Position numbers and translations under genes: made by a program
From: Virgibacillus sp. NKC19-3
GTDB taxonomy: Bacteria > Bacillota > Bacilli > Bacillales > Amphibacillaceae
NCBI RefSeq assembly: GCF_019837165.1
Contig: NZ_JAGYHC010000001.1
Span: forward strand, 1,612,001 to 1,676,000
Reading direction: 5' to 3'
Length of the DNA stretch: 64,000 nt
The notes under the pieces: model-generated
Databases searched by the model: none
The model's input: only the letters and a program-made list of their open reading frames with translations
What the model was told of the DNA's origin: nothing
In this document: positions 46,470-57,105 of the stretch, one piece after another
Layout of the letters: every line of letters begins with the position of its first letter
Numbering within the stretch: the first letter of the stretch is position 1

Positions 46470-47894
46470 ATGAGTGAACAAATGAATCTTTTCATAAACG
46501 GTAAATGGGAAGGAACAGAAGAAAGGTTAGAAGTGATTAATAAATATACACAAGAAACCTATGCAACTATTGCAAAAGCTGGACAACGGGATGTGGACCA
46601 TGCCATAGAAAGCGCTGAGGAAGCCTATCAATCCAAGCAGTTAGCTCCATACGAGCGATATGAAATCTTAAAGAAGGTAACCGAGTTTTTACAAGTAGAG
46701 AAAGAGGAATTTGCAAAATGTATGGTGGCAGAAGCAGGAAAACCGCTGAAGCAAGCACGTACGGAAGTTGACCGTGCTATCCAGACCATAGAGCTATCTG
46801 CAGAGGAGGCGAAGCGAATTAGCGGACAAGGCGTTCCCATAGAAGCTGCACCGGGATCAGAAAATCGTATGGCATTTACCATTCGTGTCCCGGTGGGGGT
46901 TGTTGGAGCGATCACACCGTTTAATTTCCCGTTAAACTTAGTGGCACATAAGATTGCGCCCGCACTGGCTGCAGGAAATGCAGTTGTTCTAAAACCAGCA
47001 AGCGCAACACCTGTAACCGCTCTGAAACTAGCCGCTTCGTTTGAAAAAGCGGGTCTGCCAGCCGGATTATTGAATGTCGTTGTTGGCGCAGGATCAGTGA
47101 TTGGCAAACAAATGCAGCAAGACGAGCGTATTTCCACTTATACATTTACCGGAAGTGCTAAAGTGGGGTTGAATTTAAAGCAAAATACCGGTCTAAATAA
47201 ATTGATATTGGAACTTGGTAACAATTCACCGGTCATTATCGATAAGGAGGCAGATTTGGATAAGGCGGCAGCAACATTATCTTCAGCAGGATTCGCTTAT
47301 GCTGGCCAAACTTGTATTACACCACAACGCTTGTATGTACATGCTTCGGTTAAGGAAGAATTTCAGGAAAAATTGACCGAGGCGATGAGAGACCTTGTCG
47401 TTGGCGATCCAAATCATGAGGATACAGTTGTTGGACCTATGATTTCCAAAGAAGAAGCCAAGCGTGCGGAAAAATGGGTGAACGAAGCTAGGCAGGCTGG
47501 TGCAAAAGTAGTAACAGGAGGAAATCGCACTGGAGCAATGTATGATCCAACCGTATTGACTGATGTATCTAGGGATATGCTGGTTGTTTATGAGGAAATA
47601 TTTGCACCCGTCGTTAGTATTATTGAATATAATCAGCTTGATGAATGCATTGCGGAATTAAACAAATCGCCGTATGGACTGCAAGGTGGTATTTTTACGA
47701 AAAATCTGGATACCGCCTTTTATGCTGCAAAGAATGTAGAAGTCGGTGGTCTGATTATAAATGACTCCTCCCAATATCGAGTTGATCTAATGCCATATGG
47801 TGGCGTGAAAGATAGTGGTTGGGGCAAAGAAGGACCCAAATATGCGATTGAAGAAATGACTGAAGAGAGGTTAGTTGTCTTGAACTTGGATTAG
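46470..47894 (+). CDS. Aldehyde dehydrogenase family protein
   Basis: About 474 aa, NAD(P)-dependent. VGAITPFNFPLNLVAHKIAPALAAGNAVVLKPAS is the cofactor-binding block, FTGSAKVGLNL the Rossmann glycine region, LELGNNSP holds the general-base Glu, and GFAYAGQTCITPQRLYVH the catalytic Cys. MPYGGVKDSGWGKEGPKYAIEEMTE is the C-terminal motif of the lactaldehyde/glycolaldehyde-like branch. The start is ATG 46470 after AGAGGTG; GTG 46458 lacks a site. It stands alone between terminators; the substrate cannot be named with confidence. Confidence 0.85.
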   Translation: MSEQMNLFINGKWEGTEERLEVINKYTQETYATIAKAGQRDVDHAIESAEEAYQSKQLAPYERYEILKKVTEFLQVEKEEFAKCMVAEAGKPLKQARTEVDRAIQTIELSAEEAKRISGQGVPIEAAPGSENRMAFTIRVPVGVVGAITPFNFPLNLVAHKIAPALAAGNAVVLKPASATPVTALKLAASFEKAGLPAGLLNVVVGAGSVIGKQMQQDERISTYTFTGSAKVGLNLKQNTGLNKLILELGNNSPVIIDKEADLDKAAATLSSAGFAYAGQTCITPQRLYVHASVKEEFQEKLTEAMRDLVVGDPNHEDTVVGPMISKEEAKRAEKWVNEARQAGAKVVTGGNRTGAMYDPTVLTDVSRDMLVVYEEIFAPVVSIIEYNQLDECIAELNKSPYGLQGGIFTKNLDTAFYAAKNVEVGGLIINDSSQYRVDLMPYGGVKDSGWGKEGPKYAIEEMTEERLVVLNLD

Positions 47895-47903
47895 ATGGTA
47901 GCT

Positions 47904-47942
47904 TATATACAAGCGGGGGTGAAGCTCCCCGCTTGTATATAT
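47904..47942. terminator. Strong symmetrical hairpin after the aldehyde dehydrogenase gene
   Basis: TATATACAAGCGGGG (47904-47918) and CCCCGCTTGTATATA (47927-47941) are perfectly complementary. There is no clear T run, so it may stabilise mRNA ends or terminate weakly. Confidence 0.6.
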
Positions 47943-48068
47943 AAGAATCAACCGGATATGCTATTGTTTCGTATAGGATACTTCCTTTTTTAATCTTTTT
48001 CTATTACACTTTAAATTGTAATGATAAAGATCTTTACATCGTTGTTAAATAGAAAGGAAGAACAATTT

Positions 48069-49139
48069 ATGAAAAATAAACGCATCCTCTTCACCGGTGG
48101 GGGGAGTGCCGGTCATGTGATTGTAAATCTTGCATTAATCCCAGTATATGCACGAGACGGATGGGGGATTGATTATATAGGTTCGAAGGAGGGTATAGAA
48201 AGAAAACTGATCGGAGAACTAGATTATGTTACCTATCATCCAATTTCAACCGGGAAGTTACGTCGCTATATGTCAAAAGAAAACTTGAAGGATCCGTTTA
48301 AAGTGTTAAAAGGAATCATGCAGGCATGGCGAATTATTGGGAAGCGAAAGCCTGCGGTTATTTTTTCCAAAGGCGGATTTGTCTCTGTGCCGGTTGTTGC
48401 AGCTGCTAAATTGCGAAATGTACCGGCTGTTATTCACGAATCGGATTATACCCCTGGCCTTGCGAATAAGATTGCTATCCCTTTTGCCAGGAAAGTTCTG
48501 GCAACCTTTGAAGAAACAATGGACTATCTTCCTGAATCAAAGAGGGAATATGTTGGTGCTGTTATCCGGGAAGAACTTTTTCAGGGAACGAAAGAAAAGG
48601 GGCTAGCATTTGCCGGATTGACAAAGGAAAAGCCTGTGTTACTCGTGATGGGGGGTAGTGGAGGTGCTGAGAAAATTAATGAAACACTCAGGGATAGCCT
48701 TCCTGAATTGCTGCCATCTTTCCAGATCATACATATTTGCGGTCAGGGAAAGGTGGATTCCACTATAAATGAAAAAGGTTATGTGCAATTTGAATATGTC
48801 AATGAAGAATTGAAAGACATCTTTGCGGCAACCGATTTAGTCTTATCAAGAGCTGGATCTAATGCCATTTTTGAATTTTTGGCATTGCGCATCCCTATGT
48901 TGCTTATCCCATTATCGAGGCAAGCAAGTAGGGGCGACCAAATTATCAATGCAAAATCATTCATTGAAAAAGGGTATGCACGTGTGCTTGAAGAGGAGTC
49001 ACTAACCATAGAGGTATTTGTTCGGGAACTCCTGCAACTAAAAGAATATGCATCCATCATGACCGATCATATGAAAGGATATAAAAGTGAAAAAGCAAGA
49101 GAGCGTGTCTTGGAAGTTTTACAAGAAACAATGAAATAG
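48069..49139 (+). CDS. murG: MurG-like UDP-N-acetylglucosamine:lipid I transferase (probable paralogue)
   Basis: 356 aa. Makes lipid II at the inner face of the membrane. [20 protein letters not shown] is the N-terminal MurG motif (usually GGTGGH, here GGGSAGH). [35 protein letters not shown] and the donor-site region [35 protein letters not shown] are conserved. The start is ATG 48069 after AAGGAAG; the frame is open to 48021. It stands alone, away from any dcw cluster, and the SAGH variant suggests it is the second MurG-type protein seen in several Bacillus species rather than the main enzyme. Confidence 0.85.
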   Translation: MKNKRILFTGGGSAGHVIVNLALIPVYARDGWGIDYIGSKEGIERKLIGELDYVTYHPISTGKLRRYMSKENLKDPFKVLKGIMQAWRIIGKRKPAVIFSKGGFVSVPVVAAAKLRNVPAVIHESDYTPGLANKIAIPFARKVLATFEETMDYLPESKREYVGAVIREELFQGTKEKGLAFAGLTKEKPVLLVMGGSGGAEKINETLRDSLPELLPSFQIIHICGQGKVDSTINEKGYVQFEYVNEELKDIFAATDLVLSRAGSNAIFEFLALRIPMLLIPLSRQASRGDQIINAKSFIEKGYARVLEEESLTIEVFVRELLQLKEYASIMTDHMKGYKSEKARERVLEVLQETMK

Positions 49140-49193
49140 GAAAACACCCTTGTTCAGTTGCTGCTGATCAAGGGTGTTTTCCTATTTTTTTTG
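49138..49193 (+). terminator. Terminator of the murG-like gene
   Basis: AGGAAAACACCCTTG pairs fully with CAAGGGTGTTTTCCT around a 16-base loop, then eight or more T. Confidence 0.92.
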
Positions 49194-49590
49194 TGATAAG
49201 AAGCGCTTTTGGTAGTTATAAAGCTAAAATTGCAGATAAATGGGTTTTCATTTATATATTGCCATATTATAACGGATTTTGCTATATTATCGCTGTTCAG
49301 TATATTTGTAGAATTATGTCAAGTCCGATAAACTAATGTCATTCACTAGGTAATTTTTAAGGAAAGCTGATTCGTATTATCCGCAGTTAAGGAAAATTTC
49401 AATCCACGTTTAACCTAGTTAGGCTACTCCTCATTTCTATTAAAATTAGTGAAAGCGTTATTTGCAGGTAAAGATATAAACGCTTTTATTTATCATCCTG
49501 CATCGAAGGCATGTACCTAACCTGTAGGCATATGCCGGGTTTTCGATTGAAATTATTACAAAAATTATAATGAAAAGGAGCAAAAATTGG
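49194..49590. other. Noncoding interval before the glycine betaine operon
   Basis: About 400 bases without a supported gene. It contains AAAGCG...CGCTTT (about 49454-49487), a stem that includes TGAAAGCGTTAT, half of a cre-like sequence, and an A/T-rich region near 49545-49569 likely to hold the promoter; no clean -35 and -10 pair could be fixed. Confidence 0.4.
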
Positions 49591-50607
49591 ATGAAGAAGT
49601 TCATTATGTTAATTTCCGCTATTGTTTTAGTAGTGCTTTCTGCCTGTGGAGACACAGGTGAAAATGAAGATTCCGACGCAGAAGCAGGAGAGGAGATTGA
49701 TACAATCATTTTCTCTGATGCCGGTTGGGATAGTAATCGTGTTCACAACAGCATTGCACAAACGATTGTTGAAGAGGGGTTTGATTATGATACGGAAGTC
49801 ACTGCTGGAACAACGGCAGCAACATTTCAAGGATTAATAGAAGGTGACATTAATGTTTATATGGAAGCTTGGACAGATAATATAAAAGAAATATATACGG
49901 AAGCGATTGAAGCAGGAGATGTTGAAGAAGTTTCTGTGAACTTTGACGATAATGACCAAGGTTTATATGTTCCAACCTATGTTATAGAGGGTGACGAAGA
50001 GCGTGGTATTGAACCAATGGCTCCTGATTTACAAACGGTTGAAGATTTAAAGGACTATCCGGAAGTGTTTGAAGACCCTGAAGAGCCTGGGAGAGGGAGA
50101 GTCGTCAATGCCCCAAGTGGGTGGGCTGTTCAGGAAGCAATTGATGCGAAATTCGATATCTATGGATTGGATGAGACAATGAATAATTTCATGCCAGGAT
50201 CGGATGCGGCGATCGTGGCAGATCTTACAGACGCATATAATGCAGGTAATGCTTGGGTAGGTTACTACTGGTCACCAACGGCTGTAACGGCTACGATGGA
50301 TTTAACTTTACTGGAAGAGCCTGCATATGATGAAGAGGAGTGGGAAGAAACAAAAGCAACAGAATTTCCTCCCAATGATGTAACGGTTGCTGTTCATAAA
50401 GATTTGTCAGAGCAAGCACCGGATGTTGTAGAGTTTTTGAGTAATTATGAAACGAATAGTGAACTTACGGAGGAATCTTTGACCTATATGGACGAAAATG
50501 ATGCCAGTCCGGAAGAAGCTGCAAACTGGTGGATGAACGAACATGAAGATATTTGGACAAGCTGGGTACCTGAGGATATAGCTGAAACGGTGAAAGAGGC
50601 GTTGTAA
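49591..50607 (+). CDS. Glycine betaine/proline ABC transporter, substrate-binding lipoprotein
   Basis: About 338 aa. Signal peptide MKKFIMLISAIVLVVLSACG with lipobox LSAC (Cys at residue 19), then an OpuAC-type binding domain: SDAGWDSNRVHNSIAQTIVEEGF, GLIEGDINVYMEAWTDN, NAGNAWVGYYWSPTAV with the aromatic residues that form the betaine box. The mature protein is very acidic (many Asp and Glu), usual in halotolerant bacteria. ATG 49591 is preceded by AAGGAG at a somewhat long 12 bases. It is the first gene of its operon, the reverse of the opuA order in B. subtilis where it is last. Confidence 0.9.
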   Translation: MKKFIMLISAIVLVVLSACGDTGENEDSDAEAGEEIDTIIFSDAGWDSNRVHNSIAQTIVEEGFDYDTEVTAGTTAATFQGLIEGDINVYMEAWTDNIKEIYTEAIEAGDVEEVSVNFDDNDQGLYVPTYVIEGDEERGIEPMAPDLQTVEDLKDYPEVFEDPEEPGRGRVVNAPSGWAVQEAIDAKFDIYGLDETMNNFMPGSDAAIVADLTDAYNAGNAWVGYYWSPTAVTATMDLTLLEEPAYDEEEWEETKATEFPPNDVTVAVHKDLSEQAPDVVEFLSNYETNSELTEESLTYMDENDASPEEAANWWMNEHEDIWTSWVPEDIAETVKEAL

Positions 50608-50614
50608 TAAAGGA

Positions 50615-50644
50615 GAAGCAGCTGGCCGTTTGGTTAGCTGCTTC
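50615..50644 (+). terminator. Intercistronic hairpin between binding protein and permease genes
   Basis: GAAGCAGCT (50615-50623) pairs with AGCTGCTTC (50636-50644). No long T run. It probably lets the lipoprotein message be made or kept in excess over the permease and ATPase messages. Confidence 0.6.
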
Positions 50645-50684
50645 TTGAAGTGAACTACAAATGTATAAGAGGTGAAATAGGTTT

Positions 50685-51536
50685 ATGGGGAATTTTCCTG
50701 ATATACGCACAGAACTGGGTAATTACGCGGATGATTTTGTAAGTTTTTTAGATACAACGCTAGAAGGTTTTTTTGATTTTATATTTTTTATATCGTCCCG
50801 CACCATTGGTGGAATTGCTGATTTTTTAACATGGATGCCATGGTGGTTATTTATTATCATGATTATTGCTTTGGGCTGGTATTTTAAATCTATATTTTCT
50901 GGTATACTTTACGGTTTTTTAATATTTTTAATAGGAACATTCGGTCTGTGGGAAGATATGATGACAACAATTGCTATTATCGCAACGGCTGTTTTGATCT
51001 GTTTATTAATAGGTATTCCTGCAGGGATATGGATGTCATTTAGTAAACCTGTTTCAAATGTACTACGCCCCATTCTTGATGCCATGCAAACAATGCCGAG
51101 TTTCGTGTATCTGATTCCGGCTATCTTCTTCTTCGGATTAGGTAATGTATCCGCCATTTTTGCAACATTGATATACGCTGTCCCGCCCGTTATCCGCTTA
51201 ACTGAACTAGCTATTCGTGGTGTGGATAAAGAGGTTATTGAATCCGCTGAGTCATTTGGTTCATCAAGGTGGCAAACATTAAGGAAAGTTCAGCTCCCAC
51301 AAGCATTACCTACTATTATGGCAGGGGTTAACCAAACGACAATGATGGCATTGGCAATGGTTGTAATTGCTTCTATGGTAGGAGCATCAGGACTTGGGGA
51401 GCAAGTGCTAGTATCGATTAATCGTATTGATATTGCTTTAGGTTTCGAGGCGGGCATTAGTATTGTATTTCTGGCTGTTATTATTGATCGAGTTACGAAT
51501 GGTATAGCAAATAAATTTCAAAAACATAGGGGGTAA
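50685..51536 (+). CDS. Glycine betaine/proline ABC transporter permease
   Basis: 283 aa. About six or seven membrane segments. The binding-protein-dependent transport motif is in [65 protein letters not shown], as in ProW/Opu[25 protein letters not shown] is also diagnostic. ATG 50685 is preceded by GAGGTGAAATAGG. Eight bases separate it from the ATPase gene. Confidence 0.92.
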   Translation: MGNFPDIRTELGNYADDFVSFLDTTLEGFFDFIFFISSRTIGGIADFLTWMPWWLFIIMIIALGWYFKSIFSGILYGFLIFLIGTFGLWEDMMTTIAIIATAVLICLLIGIPAGIWMSFSKPVSNVLRPILDAMQTMPSFVYLIPAIFFFGLGNVSAIFATLIYAVPPVIRLTELAIRGVDKEVIESAESFGSSRWQTLRKVQLPQALPTIMAGVNQTTMMALAMVVIASMVGASGLGEQVLVSINRIDIALGFEAGISIVFLAVIIDRVTNGIANKFQKHRG

Positions 51537-51544
51537 CCGAACGA

Positions 51545-52750
51545 ATGTCAAAAGTGGAGATAAGACATGTATCAAAAATCTTTGGACCGAGACCAAAATC
51601 CATTATCCCTATGATAAAGGATGGAAAGACGAAAGAAGAGATTTTAACAGAGACGAATCACACAGTTGGCGTATATGACGCTTCTCTAGATATTAAACAA
51701 GGTGAAGTATTTGTGATTATGGGGCTTTCAGGCAGTGGAAAGTCGACCTTTATCAGATGTTTTAATCTATTAAACAAACCGACAGCTGGATCTATCATAG
51801 TTGATGATGAAGATATAGCTGCATATAATACTAGTCAATTAAAGACATTGAGGCAGGAAAAAATAGCCATGGTTTTTCAGCATTTTGGCCTATTTAGTCA
51901 TAAAACAATTCTGGATAATGTTGAGTATGGACTGGAAATCCGTAATGTGCCAAAAGAAGAAAGACATAAAATAGCACTTGAAAATATTGAAAGTGTAGGA
52001 TTACGAGGTTATGAGGATAAATATCCAGATGAATTGTCTGGTGGCATGCAACAACGGGTTGGTTTAGCTCGGGCATTGGCAAACGATCCGGAAATATTGT
52101 TGATGGATGAACCATTCAGTGCACTCGACCCATTGATTCGTAGAGAAATGCAATTAGAGCTATTGGATATACAGGAACGATTGCAAAAAACGATTGTTTT
52201 TATCACACATGATGTGAACGAAGCATTCAAATTAGGTGATCGTGTCGCAGTTATGAAAGATGGTCGTATTGTCCAGGTTGGAACCCCGGAAGAAATTATT
52301 GAATCACCAGCAAATGATTATATCTCCGATTTCATTAAAGATATTGATCGTTCCAAAGTATTTCAGGCAGAACATGTTATGATTAAGCCAAATGCTATTG
52401 TGTCTGTGAAAGATGGTCTGAAAGTAGCGGTGAAAGAAATGGAAGAAAACGGAATATCAAGTGTGTTCGTTGTGGATCGGGGCCGGCACCTTCGAGGCAT
52501 TATAACGATAGATGATGCGATTAAGGGAATAAAAGAAAAACAAACATTAGAGGATGTTATGTGCCAGGATATTACCATCGTGAAAAGGGATGAATATGTC
52601 AATGAATTAATTCCGAAAGTGCTTGAATCTAAGTTTCCGCTTGCGGTGGTAAATAGCGAGGAGAAACTTATCGGATTCATTTTGCGTATTCATGTATTAG
52701 CAGGGCTAGTTTCAGGAGATGTGGAAAGCGAAGAATATGGTGAAGCGTAA
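51545..52750 (+). CDS. Glycine betaine/proline ABC transporter ATP-binding protein
   Basis: 401 aa. An N-terminal family-specific extension ([24 protein letters not shown]) precedes Walker [11 protein letters not shown]-loop VFQHFGLF, signature [15 protein letters not shown] and Walker [14 protein letters not shown]. Two CBS domains fill the C-terminus (about residues 275-395), which in this family sense ionic strength and gate the pump. Like ProV/OpuAA. Its order after the permease differs from opuA of B. subtilis. Confidence 0.93.
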   Translation: MSKVEIRHVSKIFGPRPKSIIPMIKDGKTKEEILTETNHTVGVYDASLDIKQGEVFVIMGLSGSGKSTFIRCFNLLNKPTAGSIIVDDEDIAAYNTSQLKTLRQEKIAMVFQHFGLFSHKTILDNVEYGLEIRNVPKEERHKIALENIESVGLRGYEDKYPDELSGGMQQRVGLARALANDPEILLMDEPFSALDPLIRREMQLELLDIQERLQKTIVFITHDVNEAFKLGDRVAVMKDGRIVQVGTPEEIIESPANDYISDFIKDIDRSKVFQAEHVMIKPNAIVSVKDGLKVAVKEMEENGISSVFVVDRGRHLRGIITIDDAIKGIKEKQTLEDVMCQDITIVKRDEYVNELIPKVLESKFPLAVVNSEEKLIGFILRIHVLAGLVSGDVESEEYGEA

Positions 52751-53009
52751 TATATATGGTTTCTGCATAATAGTCGCTTGTAAATCACAGTGGATAGAAA
52801 CTGTGACGTAGTGTGCAATTCTCTTTCCAAGCATTGGTTGAGCGTAGGGATGCCTACGTTCAACTATCATTAGAACGAGAACCTTCTTATAAAGTTACTT
52901 TCACTACGCCGCAGTATATCTTTTATGTCGAGGAGATCAATTATTTTCGAACGGTATATATGAAACAAACAGATAAATTAATTGTATTAGCTGCTTGTTT
53001 AGGCTTCAT

Positions 53010-54155
53010 TTACTGAATGGTTCCGTAATTGGTGAGCTGTACATTCACATTGAAATCCACAGCTGCACTTGGAAACTTTTCGTGCCATTCTTCAGAGGTT
53101 AATTGACCATTTTCTTTATGAATCCGGTAAAGCTTACCGAGACCAAACGGATCGGAGTTGGCCTCCTGTAAACTGTCCAAAAGGTCACTGTATTGGCTTT
53201 CCATTTCTTTTTCGATTTCTTTTTCCAACAAATTAGATATATGCTTACTTTTGACTTCCAAGTCCTCTGAGGTTTCAAATAAATTTGCCTTAAGCATTAT
53301 ATTTGTTTGAAAATAGGGCTGATCTACATCTGTTAGTTTAGTATTACTTATTCCGTCCGTGATCAAAAGATCAATCTTCAGCTCTTCTTCTTCCTCTTCC
53401 TCTTGCGTTTCCTCGATATACTCGGAAAAAGGTTCTTTTGGAAGTGAAATATTAAACGGTTTATCCCGTATTCTTTTACGAAATAGATTAACCAGAAAGG
53501 CGTCATCCAACGATATAGCTCCAACATATTTAGCGTTTCTAAGCAGCGCCATACCAATTAATTCCGATGCATTTTCTTTGATATCGAGTAGCGGTAAAAG
53601 GGGATCTTCTCCATAATTCTGGTGAACACGGTTAAAATTATAAAAAGAAACATCCGGGATTGAATCCTCCTCAATTTCTTTTTCAATGATTCCTTGCAAA
53701 TGCTGCGCAATATCAATTCCTGTATTTTCTCGATTGGATGTCAGTAATTCTTTGGCGGTTGTATTACTTATAGTTGGATACATCATTTCAGATACACGTG
53801 AATCACGAACTAAAGTGTTTAAATAAGGTAAAATACCATTTTCCGCAGTTTCTTTTCCATAAATGGTCAATCGGATTTGACCGGGAGAAGTGTTATAACT
53901 TGTTTTTGAACCGATGTTCTGAAAGGCTTCTCTGACAGTACCCCCTGTTCCGGAAAGGGTTTGTGTTATATTGTCTGCTTGGCCATTAAATTGAAAGACA
54001 ATACTTGTTACATCGATTTTCTGTGGATTATCTTCGGTTATATCTACACCATATGCATTTATAATGGCAAGCGTTTCGATGTCTTTTGTCGGTACGCAAC
54101 CTATTAATAATAGCAACGTAAGAAGTAAAGGGAGGAATTTGCTGCGATTATCCAT
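53010..54155 (-). CDS. Germinant receptor lipoprotein, Ger(x)C family
   Basis: About 381 aa. Signal peptide MDNRSKFLPLLLTLLLLIGC with lipobox LIGC, then DIETLAIINAYGVDI, the typical opening of GerAC/GerKC proteins, and a long three-domain body ending in VDFNVNVQLTNYGTIQ. It is the C subunit of a spore germinant receptor, anchored to the outer face of the inner spore membrane. The start is ATG 54155 after GGAGGGAATC; it overlaps the B gene by 8 bases. Last gene of the operon. Confidence 0.9.
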   Translation of the reverse strand: MDNRSKFLPLLLTLLLLIGCVPTKDIETLAIINAYGVDITEDNPQKIDVTSIVFQFNGQADNITQTLSGTGGTVREAFQNIGSKTSYNTSPGQIRLTIYGKETAENGILPYLNTLVRDSRVSEMMYPTISNTTAKELLTSNRENTGIDIAQHLQGIIEKEIEEDSIPDVSFYNFNRVHQNYGEDPLLPLLDIKENASELIGMALLRNAKYVGAISLDDAFLVNLFRKRIRDKPFNISLPKEPFSEYIEETQEEEEEEELKIDLLITDGISNTKLTDVDQPYFQTNIMLKANLFETSEDLEVKSKHISNLLEKEIEKEMESQYSDLLDSLQEANSDPFGLGKLYRIHKENGQLTSEEWHEKFPSAAVDFNVNVQLTNYGTIQ

Positions 54156-55265
54156 GATGATTCCCTCCTTTTCTCCCTCGCCATTTCTTCTTTGCAAATA
54201 CGATCGGCAGAAGTAGAAGTGGATATACATACACAAGCCAAAATGCGGCTTCACTCGTACGATCCGTAAATGCTTGGATGAGAAAGTGTTGATCCAGAAA
54301 GATACAGGTAATAACTAACAAAGCGGCTGTTACATATAACGTGATTTTTTGTGGAATGCGGTACAGCCGCTTCAAACCATAGGTTACTCCCCATGTAAGT
54401 AGAAGCATATTTGGCAGGACGACCATCATCCATTCGGTTACAACAATATAATCAAATCGTTCGAGAAAGGGGATCGATTGCATTTTAAACAGATTTAATA
54501 ATGCCCATTCCCGCGTCTTCAATTGCGGTGAACCGAAAAATCCGATTGCGATTAACGTTGTGAGTAGAATGATGCTTGCTGACACTAAGATCCCCATATA
54601 TACAGGTTTTTTTGCCTTCTCCTTGTTTTGGATAAATGGATAGATGAAAAAAAGGATTTCAAATCCCATAAACGTATAAGTAGTCGAATAGGAGCCCTGT
54701 ATCAATTCTGAGAAAGATGCTTGAAACATCGGTTGAAAGTTACTGATTTCTATCAGCGATGCCGGCTCAATTAACAGGAAAAACACCCACAAGGAGAGGA
54801 AGAAAAATATAAAAGAAACCCCTACTATTACCCGGATACCTCCAAGCACACTATAAACAATGAGACTGATTAATAATAGTCCTAGCACGAGATTGCTTAT
54901 TTCGGGAAAGATGTAGATTTTGACGACTTCAATATACGTAATAAATACGGATATCAATGTAGCTATAAAGTAGATAATATAGATGGTACCAAGTATTTTT
55001 CCAAACCATTTGCCGAAAATATCAATCTGAATACCGAGTATATCCGCATTTTCGTATTGTTTTAGAATCAAAAACATGCTAAAGATAATAAGGAGAATAA
55101 ATAAGAGAGCGATGATGATGGACAGCCATGCATCCTGATGCACTTTTAAAAACACAAATCGTGGTGTTCCCATTATACCTACCCTAATTGGATAGAGACA
55201 ATAATGAAAAACAGATAAAACGCTTGAATCCTTAGGTTTGGCTTTACGTTGACATTGATATCCAT
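54148..55265 (-). pseudogene. Germinant receptor permease-like subunit, GerAB family, with a single-base frameshift
   Basis: From ATG 55265 (site AGGTGAGAAC) the minus strand reads MDINVNVKPNLRIQAFYLFF and IIVSIQLG, the correct GerAB start, then a stop. One base over, the frame continues VGIMGTPRFVFLKVHQDAW and runs intact to 54148 with about ten membrane segments of the spore-permease (APC-like) fold. The break lies at the C3 run 55182-55184 (GGG on the coding strand), where GGGG would give LGVGIMGTPRF and a 372-aa protein. It may be a sequencing error; if real, this germinant receptor is inactive. Confidence 0.85.
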
Positions 55266-55275
55266 TTGTTCTCAC

Positions 55276-56778
55276 CTACTCATCGATGTCCTTTTTTTCA
55301 GCTGATTTTCTTTTTCCAAAACGAATGAAATCTTTTGGTTGATAGGAGACAAATCGCTTATATTGCTTTGACATTGGTAGTCTGTATAGTACTTTATTAA
55401 TATCTTCCCATCGAAATGGATATATTGGCGCAAGATAAGGACGCCCCAGAGATTTTAACTTTAATAAATGAATGATGAGGAAACAGATGCCAAACATCAT
55501 TCCTACCATCCCAAATGTTCCTGCTAAAATGATCATTGGAAAGCGAAGAATACGTACAGAAGTACTCATTAAATAATTAGGAATTGTAAAGGAAGCTAGT
55601 GCACTTAAAGCGACGAGAACAACTAAGAAGTTGCTTGTTATCCCCGCTTCAACGGCTGCCGTTCCAATCACAATACCACCAACAATACCAATCGTCTGAC
55701 CGATTTTCGTTGGTAACCTGGCTCCAGCTTCCCTTAGTAACTCAATGGAAAATTCAAGCAGCAATGCTTCATAGATGGGAGGAAACGGTACTACAGATCT
55801 GGACTCACCAATGGTGATTAGTTCCTGTGTTGGGATAATTTCATAATGAAATGTTGTTGCAGCAACATACGCAGGTGTAAGCAATACGGAAATAATAAGG
55901 GCAATAAATCGTAAAAATCGCAAAAAGGTTCCCGCATTCCAGCGCATATATAAATCTTCTGTGGATTCAAGAAAACTGAAAAATGAAGAAGGTGCAATTA
56001 ATGAAGAAGGGCTATTTTCAACCAATACGCCAACCCTTCCTTTCATCACGGAATAAGCAAATCGATCCGGAAGTTCCGTTAAGTAAAACTGCGGGAAAAT
56101 GGTAGGTGACGAATCCTCAATATATTGCATTAATACAGAAGTGTCTTCAATCTCATCAACTTTTAAATCCTGCAGTCGTTGTCGCATTGTATTAACATCG
56201 GCATCATCAGCAATCGATTTTAAATAAATTAAACGTACTTCCCGCGAGGCCCTTTCTCCAATCTCCAGCCTTTCCATTACCAGATCTGTTGACCTAATCC
56301 CATAGCGGATAATATTCAAATTGGTGACAATGGATTCCGTAAAAGCTACTTTTGGCCCGAGCACTAAGGATTCTGTTTCTGCTTGCGTTAAATCTCTCTT
56401 TTCCTTATTGGATAAAAGATAGCTGACAACAGCATCTTCTCCTTCCACATAGACAAAGACTTCCCCAATCATAATGGCAGTAAGGATATCCTCCAATTTA
56501 TCTTTGGTATCACTTTCTCCTAAAGGAATTTCATTCATGATTGTTTCCTTCGACCATTCTTCCTCCATACGTAATAATGGACGAAGTAAGTAATTTTCCA
56601 CCATTTCTGCTTCAATCATGTAAGAAATAGAGAATACAGCCACTTTTTTGTTTGCCTGTTCATAAATAGAGAAGGCTAGGTCCGGATTATTTTCAAATTT
56701 ACGTTCCATAATCCTTTTCAATTCATCGATTTTTAATGGAAAAATAGGATCCGATTGTTTTTTTCGTCTATTTCTCAT
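55276..56778 (-). CDS. Germinant receptor A subunit, GerAA/GerKA family
   Basis: About 500 aa. The N-terminal soluble domain (to about 270) contains GESDTKDKLEDILTAIMIGEVFVYVEG and FTESIVTNLNIIRYGIRSTDLVMERLEIGERASREVRLIYL, followed by the PQFYLTELPDRFAYSVMKGRVGVLVENSPSSLIAPSSF block and five or so membrane segments. The protein with its B and C partners senses nutrients in the spore. The start is ATG 56778 with GGAGGT 4 bases upstream; the frame is open further. It is the first gene of the operon. Confidence 0.92.
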   Translation of the reverse strand: MRNRRKKQSDPIFPLKIDELKRIMERKFENNPDLAFSIYEQANKKVAVFSISYMIEAEMVENYLLRPLLRMEEEWSKETIMNEIPLGESDTKDKLEDILTAIMIGEVFVYVEGEDAVVSYLLSNKEKRDLTQAETESLVLGPKVAFTESIVTNLNIIRYGIRSTDLVMERLEIGERASREVRLIYLKSIADDADVNTMRQRLQDLKVDEIEDTSVLMQYIEDSSPTIFPQFYLTELPDRFAYSVMKGRVGVLVENSPSSLIAPSSFFSFLESTEDLYMRWNAGTFLRFLRFIALIISVLLTPAYVAATTFHYEIIPTQELITIGESRSVVPFPPIYEALLLEFSIELLREAGARLPTKIGQTIGIVGGIVIGTAAVEAGITSNFLVVLVALSALASFTIPNYLMSTSVRILRFPMIILAGTFGMVGMMFGICFLIIHLLKLKSLGRPYLAPIYPFRWEDINKVLYRLPMSKQYKRFVSYQPKDFIRFGKRKSAEKKDIDE

Positions 56779-56810
56779 GTGTACCTCCAATGAAATAGAT
56801 GCTATTCGGG

Positions 56811-56841
56811 TAGTATGTATGTAAGTAGCCAAAATTATGTA
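56811..56841 (-). promoter_or_regulatory. Likely forespore SigG promoter of the ger operon
   Basis: On the minus strand TACATA (56841-56836), 18 bases, then CATACTA (56817-56811). The latter is a full match to the SigG -10 consensus CATAMTA, and TACATA is one base from TGHATA. It lies about 35 bases before the A-subunit start, as expected for a germination operon expressed in the forespore. Confidence 0.5.
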
Positions 56842-57105
56842 AGAGAAAAACAGCAAATCTGAATTTCATTCTTCTAATGAGAGTGACTTATTTTTCTAAA
56901 AACTCATTGTTTCCATTTGCTGAATCGTTTATGATGGATGTAGCAGTACAATAAGGGTGGCAAGATGGAAGGATTTACATAAAATTGCTACTTGTTTAAG
57001 AAGCCAATCATAATCTGCGAAACTGCCTCTAGGATGCTGGTAGGATATATGATAAGTCAGCTAATGTGTAAAAAGGAAAAAATCCTATATAGTCGGGGTG
57101 ACTGA

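Noticed and set aside
52813-53016. 67-codon plus-strand frame between the betaine and ger operons
   Set aside because: No ribosome site, contains a strong GCGTAGG/CCTACGT hairpin at 52840-52862, and it runs into the end of the gerC gene; no family resemblance.
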